DNA from: GWF sp031972135
GTDB lineage: Bacteria > Patescibacteriota > Microgenomatia > UBA1400 > UBA12108
Reading direction: 5' to 3'
Assembly (NCBI GenBank): GCA_031972135.1
Contig: DALYFH010000005.1
Location: 1-42,358, forward strand
DNA: 42,358 nt
The notes beneath the pieces are model-generated. The model was not told the origin of the DNA. It saw nothing but the letters and a program-made list of their open reading frames with translations, and did not search any database. This document shows, in pieces, positions 1 through 8,204 of this stretch (position 1 is the first letter of the stretch; each line of letters opens with the position of its first letter). The position numbers and the translations under genes were made by a program.

Positions 1-287
1 ATGGTGTAAATCCCAGAGTTCTTAGGGTCGACTGGCGCGTCGCCATTGTCAAAAGCATCTCCGACACTTGATGAATCGGGGTAGCTGCCGACTCCAGCAT
101 AATATTGTTCTAGTGCTGTTTGAATATTGTGGATTATTTGACGACGACTCGCGTCCCTTGCTTGTTTTTGAGCGGTGATTAGATTGGCGACACCAATACT
201 CATCACGATCCCAATAATTGCGATTACGACAAGTAGTTCGATCAAGGTAAAGCCCTTTTTTAAGTTATTCGCAAAGAACATAGTCAT
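1..287 (-). CDS. Type IV pseudopilin, partial (3' end outside window)
   Basis: The reading frame is open from an ATG at 287 (second ATG at 281) to the window edge, giving about 95 residues. It starts MTMFFANNLKKGFTLIELLV: a short basic leader, a Gly-Phe cleavage site for prepilin peptidase, Glu at mature position 5 and a long hydrophobic helix. Next come a charged segment with repeated Ala-Arg and a Tyr-rich stretch of the type found in GspG/PilE-like pseudopilins. The start overlaps the 3' end of the upstream pilin gene by 23 bases in another frame, so the two are probably translationally coupled. Pilus or pseudopilus subunit in the membrane and envelope; the exact role (major or minor) cannot be told from the fragment. 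Confidence 0.85.
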   Translation of the reverse strand, partial: MTMFFANNLKKGFTLIELLVVIAIIGIVMSIGVANLITAQKQARDASRRQIIHNIQTALEQYYAGVGSYPDSSSVGDAFDNGDAPVDPKNSGIYT

Positions 288-747
288 GCTCCGGATCTTT
301 AGTAGTTACTGCAGCGTATGGTGTCGAGCAGCGTGCCTGTGAGTCGGCAATGTCCTGGTCTGATTCGTTTTCGAGGGTAGCGACTAGCGCGTATGAGTCG
401 TCGCTCACTTGGTAATAGGAGTAACTAACGGGGTTACTAGAAGTATCTATAGGGTCAGCTGGGAGTGTATTCATATACACAGTGTCGCCACTACCAAACC
501 TAGAACTACCCCACGTGCAGGAGCCGGAGCATCCGACAATGTTCCCATTATCACTATCTGGGAATGCTTTAAAATCATTATAATAAAGCCTGAGAGATGA
601 TTTGATTGAAGTGAGGTCGGATTTGCGCCTAGCATCTCTCGCTCTTTCACGGACACCTTGAACGTTGGTTAAAACCAACGCAGAGAGAATACCGATAATT
701 GTGATCACAATTAGTAGTTCTATCAGAGTAAACCCTAGTTTTTTCAT
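265..747 (-). CDS. Type IV pilin-like protein (GspG/PilE type)
   Basis: 160 residues. The N-terminus MKKLGFTLIELLIVITIIG is a class III signal: basic leader, Gly-Phe cleavage site, Glu5, then a hydrophobic alpha helix that anchors the subunit and packs in the fibre. The segment RERARDARRKSDLTSIKSSL is typical of GspG-type pseudopilins. The C-terminal part has Cys residues near 74, 78, 139 and 159 that could form disulfides. The ATG at 747 overlaps the upstream pilin stop at 744 (ATGA), so the three minus-strand pilin genes form one operon. Function is inferred from the N-terminal signature; the globular domain was not assigned. Confidence 0.9.
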   Translation of the reverse strand: MKKLGFTLIELLIVITIIGILSALVLTNVQGVRERARDARRKSDLTSIKSSLRLYYNDFKAFPDSDNGNIVGCSGSCTWGSSRFGSGDTVYMNTLPADPIDTSSNPVSYSYYQVSDDSYALVATLENESDQDIADSQARCSTPYAAVTTKDPEHDYVLCE

Positions 748-1193
748 TGGATGTTGCTGCTTGTTATTTTGTAATTACAGTCTGCACCGCTACAGTCAAC
801 AGTAGGCGTGATGGTAGTAATTGAAGGGTCCTGTTCATTTTCTAGTCTAGTGTAGAGTGTGTAGCTAGTACCATCGCTTACGAATACATAAGCAGTAGTC
901 GGTTCAGGTAGAGTCGCTGTATAGGTGGTAGTTCCATCGGTAAATGGTTCCCCCCAATCACAAATAGTATTAGGGGTTATACAAACTATCCGGCCATTGC
1001 TGCTAGTCGGATAAGAGCGGTGATCGTTGACGTAAGCCTCGAGACTTTTGGCGATAGTGGTTAGATCTGATTTCTTTTTGGCATCTGCTGCTTTTAGTCT
1101 AGCGCTCTTAAAGTTGCCAAAACCAATAGTTGCTAGAATGCCTAGGATCGACATGGTAATTAGTAGTTCTATAAGCGTAAAGCCTCTCTTCAT
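744..1193 (-). CDS. Type IV pilin-like protein
   Basis: 149 residues from ATG 1193. The frame stays open further upstream, but the prepilin leader MKRGFTLIELLITMSILGIL starts here and fixes the start. It has Gly-Phe cleavage, Glu5 and a hydrophobic helix, then a Lys/Ala-rich amphipathic stretch (KSARLKAADAKKKSDL) and a small globular domain with four Cys (near 73, 79, 136, 141). It is first in the minus-strand pilin operon. A TTGACC/CATACT promoter with 17-base spacing places the expected transcript start at or next to the ATG. It diverges from the PilX-like gene. Its closest relative in the window is the next gene; the two probably arose by duplication. Confidence 0.9.
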   Translation of the reverse strand: MKRGFTLIELLITMSILGILATIGFGNFKSARLKAADAKKKSDLTTIAKSLEAYVNDHRSYPTSSNGRIVCITPNTICDWGEPFTDGTTTYTATLPEPTTAYVFVSDGTSYTLYTRLENEQDPSITTITPTVDCSGADCNYKITSSNIQ

Positions 1194-1248
1194 AGAGATG
1201 AGTATGAACAATTTGACACTCCCGGTCAAGTTTGCAATGATGGAGCAT
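1194..1248. promoter_or_regulatory. Overlapping divergent promoters of the pilus locus
   Basis: Plus strand: TTGACA at 1213-1218, 17 bases, then AATGAT at 1236-1241 (4 of 6 to consensus), 7 bases before ATG 1249. Minus strand: TTGACC (complement of 1224-1229), 17 bases, then CATACT (complement of 1201-1206), 7 bases before ATG 1193. The two promoters overlap physically, so they may compete. Both would give transcripts that begin at or very near the start codon. Confidence 0.45.
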
Positions 1249-2025
1249 ATGAAAGCTAGATCGGGACAAGTCGGACTGCTATTACTCGTTATCATGGGAC
1301 TAGTGGTTGGTATTGCGTTATCGCTAGCATCGAGGAGTCTGGGAGATACTGTATTATCACGGCAAGAATCGGAGAGTGCCAAGGCATTCCGTCTCGCTGA
1401 GAGCGGAGTTGAACAGGCTCTAAATGCACTCCGGCAAGATAATACAACCAATAGCACTCTTAACTTAACTGGTGATGGAGATTTTAGTGGTACTACTTCT
1501 ATTGATGGCCAGACCACTTTTGGGTTGTATGTCAAAGAAGGTGAGCAAGCACACCTAGATGTTGCGAGTTTTGCACCAGGTACGCTACAGGTTATGTGGA
1601 GTAGAACTAGTGATACGACAGAGAGCCCTAGTACATGTAGTGCTGGTAGTGGCGGTGCACCTGCAGCTGTTGAGATAATTGCCCACAACAGCAACGGAAC
1701 AGTGAGCTTTAATTATATTAACCCTTATGATTGCACGCCTGAGACCAATGGATTTGAGAATACGGCAGTGTCAGGCAGTAATGGCTACCGAAGCAGCGCT
1801 ACTTACAACGTCTTGTCGGGAGTCACTGCTGTGCGTATTAGACCGCTATATTCTGATGCTACCATCACAGTATCTGGTACTGGACTTTCTACTCAGCTCT
1901 ACTTGATTCAATCTAAGGCCGCTGGAGGAGACTCGCAGAAAGAGATCGAAGTGAAGCGTGGGCTAGATGCTCCTGCCTCTGTCTTTGATTATGCTTTATT
2001 CTCTGGTAGCTCGATCGAGAAATAA
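1249..2025 (+). CDS. PilX-like type IV pilus minor protein
   Basis: 258 residues from ATG 1249; ATGs at 1204, 1237 and 1240 are in-frame alternatives. Near the N-terminus, KARSGQVGLLLLVIMGLVVG gives a short basic segment followed by one long hydrophobic helix, and then a stretch with SESAKAFRLAESGVEQAL. This resembles the PilX N-terminal family, whose members start Gln-x-Gly-Leu and have the Ala-Glu-Ser-Gly motif after the membrane helix. The remainder is Ser/Thr/Gly rich, as expected for an exported beta-rich domain. It lies directly before pilM-N-O, so a minor pilus subunit is likely. I chose 1249 because the -10 element overlaps the upstream ATGs; the start remains uncertain. Confidence 0.7.
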   Translation: MKARSGQVGLLLLVIMGLVVGIALSLASRSLGDTVLSRQESESAKAFRLAESGVEQALNALRQDNTTNSTLNLTGDGDFSGTTSIDGQTTFGLYVKEGEQAHLDVASFAPGTLQVMWSRTSDTTESPSTCSAGSGGAPAAVEIIAHNSNGTVSFNYINPYDCTPETNGFENTAVSGSNGYRSSATYNVLSGVTAVRIRPLYSDATITVSGTGLSTQLYLIQSKAAGGDSQKEIEVKRGLDAPASVFDYALFSGSSIEK

Positions 2026-2087
2026 TTATTATTTTAAGTAAATGGTATATAGTAGATAGTACATAGTTAATAAAAGGACAACTGCCC

Positions 2088-3113
2088 ATGTCAGCACAAT
2101 ATTTTGGTCTAGAGTTTGGATCTTCTAGTATTAAAGTAGCTCAGGTTACCGTTACTGGTCCTAAGACTTTTGTCGTTAATGCGATCGGGAGCGGACCTAA
2201 CTCGGCAGGATCTCTAGATTTTGCTGATCCTTTAATTGCTCAAAAAATTGCCAGTTCCCTCAAAAAAGTCTTAGCTGAATCTGGGATCAAAGAAAAGCGA
2301 GTGGTAGTTGCTATCCCTGAGTCACACGTTTTTAGCCGCATCATCGAGATGCCTCCAATGAGTGAAGCAGAGTTAACATCTGCGATCTCATGGGAAGCGG
2401 AGCAGTTTGTCCCTATCCCTATCTCTGAAGTTGAGTTAGACTACTCGATCGTTGATTCGGGAGTTAATAATAAAGAGAAAAAAATGTTGGTCTATATGGT
2501 TGCGGCACCAAAGAAGAAGTTGCAAGCGATGGTAGATTTTTTGATCAACGTAGGACTAGATCCTATTGCTGTCGAATCAGAGATGGTAGCTATCGCACGT
2601 AGTCTATCTTACCTACCATCCGCTGGTCCGACACTTATTTTGAGCTTAGGCGCGTTATCTACTTTGATCGGGATCCTCAAAGAATCATCCCTCCTCTTCT
2701 CTTATGTCGCTGCAGTAGGAGGTGTGGCCCTCACGCGCAGTCTGTCTCAAAGTTTAACACTCCCCCTACCCCAAGCCGAAGAATACAAAAAAACTTATGG
2801 TATCGATCCTAATCAACTAGAGGGCAAAGTGAGAAAAGGCCTCTTGATCGGGTTGTCACAGATAGTAGATGAGATGCGAAAGGCTATGGAGTACTACGCG
2901 ACCACTCATAATGAGCGAGTTGGTCGTATTTTGCTAACCGCAGGCGGCGCGTACTTACCAGGACTGGTCACATATTTAACAGAAGAGTTTGGTGGGGTTG
3001 AGGTAGTGGTTGCGGACCCATTATCGGTAGGCAAGGCGGCACGAGGAGTGGTGGTACCCAAAGATCGCGCACATCTGGCAGTGGCACTGGGTCTCGCCCA
3101 GCGAACATTCTGA
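2088..3113 (+). CDS. pilM: Type IV pilus inner-membrane platform protein PilM
   Basis: 341 residues, the usual length for PilM. PilM is an actin/FtsA-like ATP-binding protein on the cytoplasmic face that binds the PilN N-terminus and supports assembly of the pilus machine. Visible signatures: FGLEFGSSSIKVAQV near residues 6-20 (phosphate-1 loop), the PilM block VVVAIPESHVFSRIIEMPPM followed by ISWEAEQFVPIPISEVELDY near residues 80-125, and LLTAGGAYLPGL near 287-298 (adenosine motif). An AAAAGGA-like ribosome site lies about 9 bases before the ATG. pilN follows after 12 bases and pilO overlaps pilN, giving a standard pilMNO operon. Confidence 0.95.
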   Translation: MSAQYFGLEFGSSSIKVAQVTVTGPKTFVVNAIGSGPNSAGSLDFADPLIAQKIASSLKKVLAESGIKEKRVVVAIPESHVFSRIIEMPPMSEAELTSAISWEAEQFVPIPISEVELDYSIVDSGVNNKEKKMLVYMVAAPKKKLQAMVDFLINVGLDPIAVESEMVAIARSLSYLPSAGPTLILSLGALSTLIGILKESSLLFSYVAAVGGVALTRSLSQSLTLPLPQAEEYKKTYGIDPNQLEGKVRKGLLIGLSQIVDEMRKAMEYYATTHNERVGRILLTAGGAYLPGLVTYLTEEFGGVEVVVADPLSVGKAARGVVVPKDRAHLAVALGLAQRTF

Positions 3114-3125
3114 GGAAAATCTAAT

Positions 3126-3686
3126 ATGGCAAATAGTGGGATGAGAGTAAACTTACTAAAGAATCGTCGGGTACTGTCAGAAAAGGATTATCTTCGTGAG
3201 AAAAAGTTCTTACAGAGTTCGATCATCGGATTGGTAGTGATAGTGTTTGTAACTGTCGCCATGGCTATCTGGAATCTAGTATTGTCACAACGACTAAAAG
3301 GTATAGAAGAAAAGATCACCAAAGCAAGTTCGGTCATGCAAGGGCTCTCCGAAGCTAACGCCGAGCAGGTCTATGTAAAAAATCGGTTAAGCTTGATTGG
3401 TAATTTTTTGGACGACCAGTCAATCGCTCGTGAGAGCCTGCAAAAAGTATTATCGCTCAGCCTCCCAGGTGTGACGATAGGTGGGATGTCGTTTTTGAGC
3501 GAAAACGAAATTTCTTTGTCAGTTAGCGCAGATTCACAACCAGCTCTCAAAGAAGCAATTGCTTATTACGAACAAAAAGATTCGTACTTCCCTCAGGTAG
3601 TTAGCCAAGGAGTCTCTCGTAGTAAAGAAGGTAAATACGAAATGAAGTTAGTACTAACCCTCCCCTTAAAGGACGAGAAATCATGA
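3126..3686 (+). CDS. pilN: PilN-like type IV pilus assembly protein
   Basis: 186 residues. A short N-terminal cytoplasmic tail with the conserved VNLLKNRRVLSEKDYLREKK (the INLLP-type motif that docks into PilM) is followed by one transmembrane helix (about residues 32-52), a coiled coil, and a small alpha/beta domain. This is the PilN arrangement. GAGGAAAA lies just before the start. It sits between pilM and pilO and overlaps pilO by 4 bases. The conserved start and position make the call firm even though the C-terminal domain is divergent. Confidence 0.85.
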   Translation: MANSGMRVNLLKNRRVLSEKDYLREKKFLQSSIIGLVVIVFVTVAMAIWNLVLSQRLKGIEEKITKASSVMQGLSEANAEQVYVKNRLSLIGNFLDDQSIARESLQKVLSLSLPGVTIGGMSFLSENEISLSVSADSQPALKEAIAYYEQKDSYFPQVVSQGVSRSKEGKYEMKLVLTLPLKDEKS

Positions 3687-4423
3687 GCGAAGAAAAAGTA
3701 TCTCTACGACAGCAACTAATCAGACATGAGATGGCAGTCAAGGCCGGAGCAGTCGTTCTCGCAGGCCTAATGGTTATGGCTATTGGTCTCTGGCCACTGC
3801 TGCAATCTTCTGGTACGCTCCTTAAGAAGATAGAATCTAGGAGCAAAGAAGAAGCGCAGTTATCAAAAAAAGTATCGATTCTCTCACAAATTGATCAAAA
3901 TGTACTTAAAGATAGAACCAAAGTAATCAAGTCAGCGCTACCTGAGACCAAAGATGTCATCGCATACCTGAGCGCGGTGGATGGGTTGTCTAAAGAACTA
4001 GGATTATCGTTTGGTGGGATCACGGTTGCACCAGGTGATGTTTCTGGTGAATCACAAAAAACATCTGGTAGAAGTAAGGCAACTCGCAAAGTAGCGGCAC
4101 TGAATGTACTAGACACAGATATTAAGATAACAGGGACTAGAGATGGGATTTACGCCTTTCTTAGACAAGTGGAGCAAACACTACCTCTGATGCAGGTCTC
4201 TGATGTGGTGGTTACCAAAATAGAAGAAGATCTGTTTGCGATGAGTCTGTCACTCGGTATGCTTTGGGCACCGACACCAGATGTGGATCTAAAAGGTGCA
4301 ATCAGTCTATTTACCGAAAAAGAAGAAGTATACTTTCAGAAGCTAAACGTGTTTAGAACTTATGGCGGAGCAACTGTCACGAATGAAGGAAGCGCTACTC
4401 CGAGATTAGATCTCTTTAATTAA
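3683..4423 (+). CDS. pilO: PilO-like type IV pilus assembly protein
   Basis: 246 residues. Short basic N-terminus, one membrane helix near residues 20-40 (AGAVVLAGLMVMAIGLWPLL), a coiled-coil stretch to about residue 85, then an alpha/beta domain: the PilO layout. PilO pairs with PilN in the inner-membrane alignment complex. The ATG overlaps the pilN stop (ATGA). Its last 4 bases overlap the 3' end of the convergent KH-domain gene. Sequence identity to well-known PilO proteins is low by eye, so the name rests on gene order and topology. Confidence 0.78.
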   Translation: MSEEKVSLRQQLIRHEMAVKAGAVVLAGLMVMAIGLWPLLQSSGTLLKKIESRSKEEAQLSKKVSILSQIDQNVLKDRTKVIKSALPETKDVIAYLSAVDGLSKELGLSFGGITVAPGDVSGESQKTSGRSKATRKVAALNVLDTDIKITGTRDGIYAFLRQVEQTLPLMQVSDVVVTKIEEDLFAMSLSLGMLWAPTPDVDLKGAISLFTEKEEVYFQKLNVFRTYGGATVTNEGSATPRLDLFN

Positions 4424-4764
4424 ACTTCGACACTAAGTGAATCATCACTGACTGGAGCACCTTCGACAACGACTTCATTTTCTGAGGCCACTGGAGCACT
4501 CGTTTCGGCCATCATAGTACCCTCACCAGATTCGGAGACGACAGATACGCGGACGTGTACGCCTTTTTGGATGGCGATAACACGCATAATGGTGCGGATA
4601 GCTTTGATGATTTTGCCTTCTTTGCCGATAATGCGACCGACATCTGTAGGGTTGACTGATACTAGGTAAGTAGTGGTCCCAGTCTCATCGACAGTTTCTT
4701 CGATTTTGACATCATCTGGAGTAGTTACAATGTTCTTAATTACGTAGCTTAGAATATCTTGCAT
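4420..4764 (-). CDS. khpA: KH-domain RNA-binding protein (KhpA-like)
   Basis: 114 residues. Residues about 1-76 form a single KH domain with the nucleic-acid-binding loop GRIIGKEGK (GxxG) near residues 43-51, preceded by the typical helix YVIKNIVTTPDDVKIEE. KhpA proteins bind structured RNA, often near ribosomal genes. The tail after residue 76 is acidic and Ser/Glu/Val rich, longer than in the usual 75-80-residue KhpA, and probably disordered. A strong AAGGAG ribosome site lies 6 bases before ATG. It follows rpsP with a 34-base gap, the common rpsP-khpA order. Confidence 0.92.
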   Translation of the reverse strand: MQDILSYVIKNIVTTPDDVKIEETVDETGTTTYLVSVNPTDVGRIIGKEGKIIKAIRTIMRVIAIQKGVHVRVSVVSESGEGTMMAETSAPVASENEVVVEGAPVSDDSLSVEV

Positions 4765-4798
4765 GTGTCTCCTTTTGGTTAGTAATTGAGTATGGTGG

Positions 4799-5035
4799 TT
4801 ATTTTGATTTGGTGGTCGCTAACTTGCGGATTGTCTCTGTGGGTTGAGCTCCTTTAGTGAGCCATTCGGCGTAGACTTTTTTGTCGATCTCAAAAGTAGA
4901 GGGATTGGTTAGGGGGTTGTAGTAGCCGATCTCAGCGACGCTCTTGCCGCCTTGTTTGACCCTGTCCTCGCGTACGACGATGCGATACTGAGGTTGGCCT
5001 TTTTTGCCGATACGTTGTAACTTGATCTTTAACAT
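4799..5035 (-). CDS. rpsP: 30S ribosomal protein S16
   Basis: 78 residues, the usual length. The N-terminus MLKIKLQRIGKKGQPQYRIV and the block GYYNPLTNPSTFEIDKK followed by Tyr-x-x-Trp-Leu-x-x-Gly-Ala-Gln-Pro are the S16 signatures. S16 stabilises 16S rRNA folding in the 30S subunit. It lies 14 bases downstream of rnc but has its own promoter inside the rnc 3' end; no Shine-Dalgarno sequence is visible before the ATG. khpA follows. Confidence 0.97.
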   Translation of the reverse strand: MLKIKLQRIGKKGQPQYRIVVREDRVKQGGKSVAEIGYYNPLTNPSTFEIDKKVYAEWLTKGAQPTETIRKLATTKSK

Positions 5036-5043
5036 ATAGGTGT

Positions 5044-5072
5044 ATTTTATCAGGAATGTAGGATTTGCTCAA
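5044..5072 (-). promoter_or_regulatory. rpsP promoter inside the 3' end of rnc
   Basis: On the minus strand, TTGAGC (complement of 5067-5072), 17 bases, TAAAAT (complement of 5044-5049, 5 of 6), then 8 bases to the rpsP ATG at 5035. Spacing to the start codon implies a 5' leader of zero to two bases. Confidence 0.5.
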
Positions 5073-5745
5073 GAGTGTTCTTGGCAGCACTCTCCTGGGC
5101 TGCTTGTTTGCTCTTGCCACTACCCTGGCTGTACGGATTATTATTAATAACTACTTGCATGACAAATTCTTTGTCGTGATCTGGTCCTGCTTCGGATATT
5201 AGGTTATATTCGGGAGTTGCTTTGAACCGAGCCTGAGCTACTTCTTGCAAGAATGACTTGCTATCTTTGTAGAGCCCACCCTCAATTACTTTTTCGGCAC
5301 GGATAAAAAGATGCTCTCTTAAGATCTGCTCGACACTACTGAGTCCTAGATCTAGATAGACTGCGCCGAGGAAGGCTTCAAAGGCATCGGCGAGAATTGA
5401 TTTGTTGGTGGTCCCGCCGGTGGCTGCTTCGCCCCTGCTCATCATGATTAACTTGGGAAAATCGAGTGAGATCGCGACGTCTGCCAGAGACTCTGTACGT
5501 ACTAAGGCTGCACGGATGTTAGTTAACATCCCTTCTTGATAATCTGGATAGGTTTTGAAGAGATAGTCGCTCGTTATGAGCTCGAGAACTGCGTCACCTA
5601 AGTATTCTAGTCTTTCGTTGCTTTCTTTGTATTCTGAGCTCTCGTTTAAGTAGCTCCGATGAACAAGTGCGTTCTGGACCAAGTGTAGATTTTTTGGGGT
5701 AAGTTTAAGTGTAGCGAGTAGCTGAGTGAGATTGGGATTAGACAT
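5050..5745 (-). CDS. rnc: Ribonuclease III
   Basis: 231 residues. The RNase III signature ERLEYLGDAVLELITSDYLF (about residues 44-63) carries the catalytic Glu and Asp, and a second acidic site lies in DAFEAFLGAVYLD near residue 119. A C-terminal double-stranded RNA-binding domain follows (about 155-229; SKSFLQEVAQARF at its start, the KxAAQESAAKNTLE helix at its end). It processes rRNA precursors and other double-stranded RNA. An AAAGGA ribosome site precedes the ATG, which lies inside the end of nusB (8-base overlap). Operon order rpmF-nusB-rnc-(rpsP-khpA). Confidence 0.97.
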   Translation of the reverse strand: MSNPNLTQLLATLKLTPKNLHLVQNALVHRSYLNESSEYKESNERLEYLGDAVLELITSDYLFKTYPDYQEGMLTNIRAALVRTESLADVAISLDFPKLIMMSRGEAATGGTTNKSILADAFEAFLGAVYLDLGLSSVEQILREHLFIRAEKVIEGGLYKDSKSFLQEVAQARFKATPEYNLISEAGPDHDKEFVMQVVINNNPYSQGSGKSKQAAQESAAKNTLEQILHS

Positions 5746-6094
5746 GGGATTTCCTTTCGAGAATAGTTCCTAGTACACCGTTTACAAAACTACCACTACT
5801 CTCACTGCCGTAGGTTTTAGCGATCTCGACAGCTTCGTCGATCACTACTTTAGTAGGAGTGTCTGTGAATAGTAGTTCATGTGTTGCTTGACGCAGTACT
5901 GCTAAATCTAGTTTATTGATCTTGGCTAGTGGCCACTCAGGAGCTGCATTAGAGATAGCTTCGTCGATACGAGGTAGCTCTTTTAAGATGTCGGCTATCT
6001 CTGGGTGTTCATTTAAATCGTGAAAGGTATACGCAAAGAGTGTTTGAACCCGAGTAATTCGAGTTTTGTGTCTAGGGTCGTTTACGGTTTTCAT
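5738..6094 (-). CDS. nusB: Transcription antitermination factor NusB
   Basis: 118 residues, slightly shorter than the usual 135-140. All-helical protein with the NusB pattern: RVQTLFAYTFHD near the N-terminus, WPLAKINKLDLAVLRQATHELLF in the middle and the near-invariant TPTKVVIDEAVEIAKTYGSESSGSFVNGVLG block near residues 80-110. NusB binds boxA RNA with NusE to let RNA polymerase read through rRNA operons. It starts 6 bases after the rpmF stop with no visible ribosome site, and overlaps rnc at its 3' end. Confidence 0.94.
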   Translation of the reverse strand: MKTVNDPRHKTRITRVQTLFAYTFHDLNEHPEIADILKELPRIDEAISNAAPEWPLAKINKLDLAVLRQATHELLFTDTPTKVVIDEAVEIAKTYGSESSGSFVNGVLGTILERKSHV

Positions 6095-6100
6095 GAAAAG

Positions 6101-6250
6101 TTAGGAATTGCAGTTTTGGCAGACGGTATGAGACTGCTTCATTTGGTCACAGTTTTTGCATTTAACTAACTTAGGAAGATCAAGACTGATACTAGCTCGT
6201 CTTTTTCCTTGGCGTCTTGTGGACCAGCGTCGTTTGGGTAAAGGTGTCAT
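6101..6250 (-). CDS. rpmF: 50S ribosomal protein L32
   Basis: 49 residues from ATG 6250. A longer frame starts at 6289, but the family start (MTPLPKRRWSTRRQGKRR) and the position of the promoter favour 6250. Conserved L32 elements: the PKRRWSTxRQGKRRA block, Leu-Pro-Lys-Leu-Val, and a C-terminal zinc ribbon with two Cys pairs (CKNC and CQNC). L32 is a small zinc-binding protein of the large subunit. It is first in the rpmF-nusB-rnc operon; its promoter lies at the 3' end of recG. Confidence 0.95.
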   Translation of the reverse strand: MTPLPKRRWSTRRQGKRRASISLDLPKLVKCKNCDQMKQSHTVCQNCNS

Positions 6251-6260
6251 ATGAGAATGT

Positions 6261-6289
6261 ATTTTACGTTGTAGGACGTGATTTGGCAA
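6261..6289 (-). promoter_or_regulatory. rpmF operon promoter
   Basis: Minus strand: TTGCCA (complement of 6284-6289, 5 of 6), 17 bases, TAAAAT (complement of 6261-6266, 5 of 6), 10 bases before ATG 6250. Most of it lies inside the last codons of recG. Predicted leader is 2-4 bases. Confidence 0.6.
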
Positions 6290-8189
6290 GCAGAGTAGCC
6301 ACGTTCCTACTCGATCTGATTAGTTTGGGGTCATCTAGGCTTGCAAAACGCAACCCGAGACTCCCACTTTGTAGTGTACCAAAGATATCTCCAGGACCTC
6401 GTTTGGATAGATCGTACTCGGCCAGTTTGGCACCACTCTTAACTCTTACAAATAATCCTAACCGTTCCATAGTCTTTTGATCAGATTTTGGGGTGACTAA
6501 GAGGCAGTGACCCTGGCCGCCGCCCCTGCCCACTCTACCCCGGAGCTGGTGGAGGGTGGAGAGTCCAAAAAGTTCTGCGTTCTCGATCAGAATAATATTG
6601 GCATTGGGGATATCGATACCTACCTCGATCATGCTGGTCGCGACTAATAAGTCAGTCTCACGGTTTCGGAAAGCAACGAGTGCCTTGGTTTTGTCGGCTT
6701 CTTTCATTTTGCCGTGGACGTAGTCGATTCTGATGGCGCCAAATTTCTGCTTTAACTCTGATTCGAGAGCAGAAAGAGCAACCTTGGGCGATTCTTCTTC
6801 GCTCTCTGCTTGATCTATGAGAGGTGTGACAATAAATGCCTGTTGCTTGTTCTCTTTGATTTCTTTTTTGATCCAGTTGTAAGCGTCTTGCCTTTTATCT
6901 TTAGTTATTACATAACTTTTGACAGGTAGGCGATCCTTTGGCATATCTACCATTGGTGTCACATCAAGATGAGCGAGTGTGGTCATGGCTAGAGTGCGAG
7001 GGATCGGGGTTGCGGAGAGCATGAGTAAGTGAGGGGTATCGGTAACATCTCTTAGTTTTTCGCGGTCACGGACTCCAAAACGGTGTTGTTCGTCGATTAT
7101 TACTAAGCCTATTTTTTTGAAATCGTATTTTTTGTTCAAAATGGCATGAGTACCGATAACGACGCTCGCTGTTGGGTCGCCTTTTTGGGTTCTAGTAATA
7201 AGTGAAGTGGTAACACTAGATCCCAATAGACTAGTGAGACTAGCGTGTAGTTGCTCGGCTAGGATCTGAGTGGGGGCAAGGACTAGGACCTGGTGGCCGC
7301 TCTCTACTGCCCAGAGCGCACTAGCGGCTGCGACCAGTGTCTTACCACTACCAACATCCCCAGTAATGAGGCGGTGCATGGCAAAGGGTTTGGATAAATC
7401 CAAGATAACCTCATTAATTGCTTGAGACTGACTAGGGGTTGGGGTGAAAGGTAGTTTGACTAGCCAAGAATTTAACTTATCTTGATTGCCAATAAGAGGA
7501 GTGGTTGGGGGCGACATACTCTCTTTGAGGATTAAGCTCTCGGTCTGCAGTGCCACTAGTTCATCAAAGCCGAGACGGTGGATAGCTCCTTTTAGATCGT
7601 CGGTACTATCTGGGAAGTGGATGTTGTCGAGCGCTTTTTTGAGTGGGAAGAGATGATTTTCGGCTAAGATCTCGGCTTTTAGTGGATCGGTTAGTTTAAT
7701 TACATCGAGAGTAGACTTGATAATATTCCTCAAAATACCAGATTTGATGGTGCCAAGAGGGGTATAGATAGGGAGAATTAGAGGGTCAGGAGCGACATCT
7801 TCTTGACTGAGTATTTTGAGTGTGGGATTAACAATTTGTATTTTGTTTGCAAAACTCTCGATTTTGCCCATGATCTGATAATTGCTATCCGCTTTTATCG
7901 TCCTCACGATATAGGGGCTATTGAACCAGCGGAGGGTAAGTGAACCCGTATCGTCTTTTGCTAGGGCTGACTGCAGACTAACACTACCTGTATGGCGACT
8001 AAAGGGCTTATTTATAGTACAGCTAATAATAGTCCACTCCCCTACCTGGGCCTGGCTGATGTTTCGTTTGTGGTAGTAGCGATGAGTACGAGGATAGTAT
8101 GCGAGGAGTTGGTCGGGTGTCTCAATGCCGTTAGAAACCAGTGTCTCGGCAATTTTTTGACCTATGCCAGGAATATCTAAGAGTTGCAT
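6264..8189 (-). CDS. recG: ATP-dependent DNA helicase RecG
   Basis: 641 residues, somewhat shorter than the usual 680-700. N-terminal wedge domain with an OB fold (about residues 40-130), then two helicase lobes: Walker A GDVGSGKTLVAAASA near residue 279, the DEQH box (IIDEQHRFGVRDREKL) near 367, SATPIPRTLAM (motif III), and the motif V/VI region MIEVGIDIPNANIILIENAE followed by QLRGRVGRGG near 555-590. RecG remodels stalled forks and branches Holliday junctions. A perfect TATAAT (complement of 8196-8201) lies 6 bases before the ATG, so it appears to have its own leaderless promoter, inside the end of the small upstream gene's region. The divergence from longer RecG is at the N-terminus. Confidence 0.96.
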   Translation of the reverse strand: MQLLDIPGIGQKIAETLVSNGIETPDQLLAYYPRTHRYYHKRNISQAQVGEWTIISCTINKPFSRHTGSVSLQSALAKDDTGSLTLRWFNSPYIVRTIKADSNYQIMGKIESFANKIQIVNPTLKILSQEDVAPDPLILPIYTPLGTIKSGILRNIIKSTLDVIKLTDPLKAEILAENHLFPLKKALDNIHFPDSTDDLKGAIHRLGFDELVALQTESLILKESMSPPTTPLIGNQDKLNSWLVKLPFTPTPSQSQAINEVILDLSKPFAMHRLITGDVGSGKTLVAAASALWAVESGHQVLVLAPTQILAEQLHASLTSLLGSSVTTSLITRTQKGDPTASVVIGTHAILNKKYDFKKIGLVIIDEQHRFGVRDREKLRDVTDTPHLLMLSATPIPRTLAMTTLAHLDVTPMVDMPKDRLPVKSYVITKDKRQDAYNWIKKEIKENKQQAFIVTPLIDQAESEEESPKVALSALESELKQKFGAIRIDYVHGKMKEADKTKALVAFRNRETDLLVATSMIEVGIDIPNANIILIENAELFGLSTLHQLRGRVGRGGGQGHCLLVTPKSDQKTMERLGLFVRVKSGAKLAEYDLSKRGPGDIFGTLQSGSLGLRFASLDDPKLIRSSRNVATLLAKSRPTT

Positions 8190-8204
8190 GAGCTAATTAT
8201 AGCT

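Noticed and set aside
744..1694. Long minus-strand frame of 316 residues
   Set aside because: Only the part from 1193 begins with a prepilin leader; the upstream extension is antisense to the PilX-like gene.
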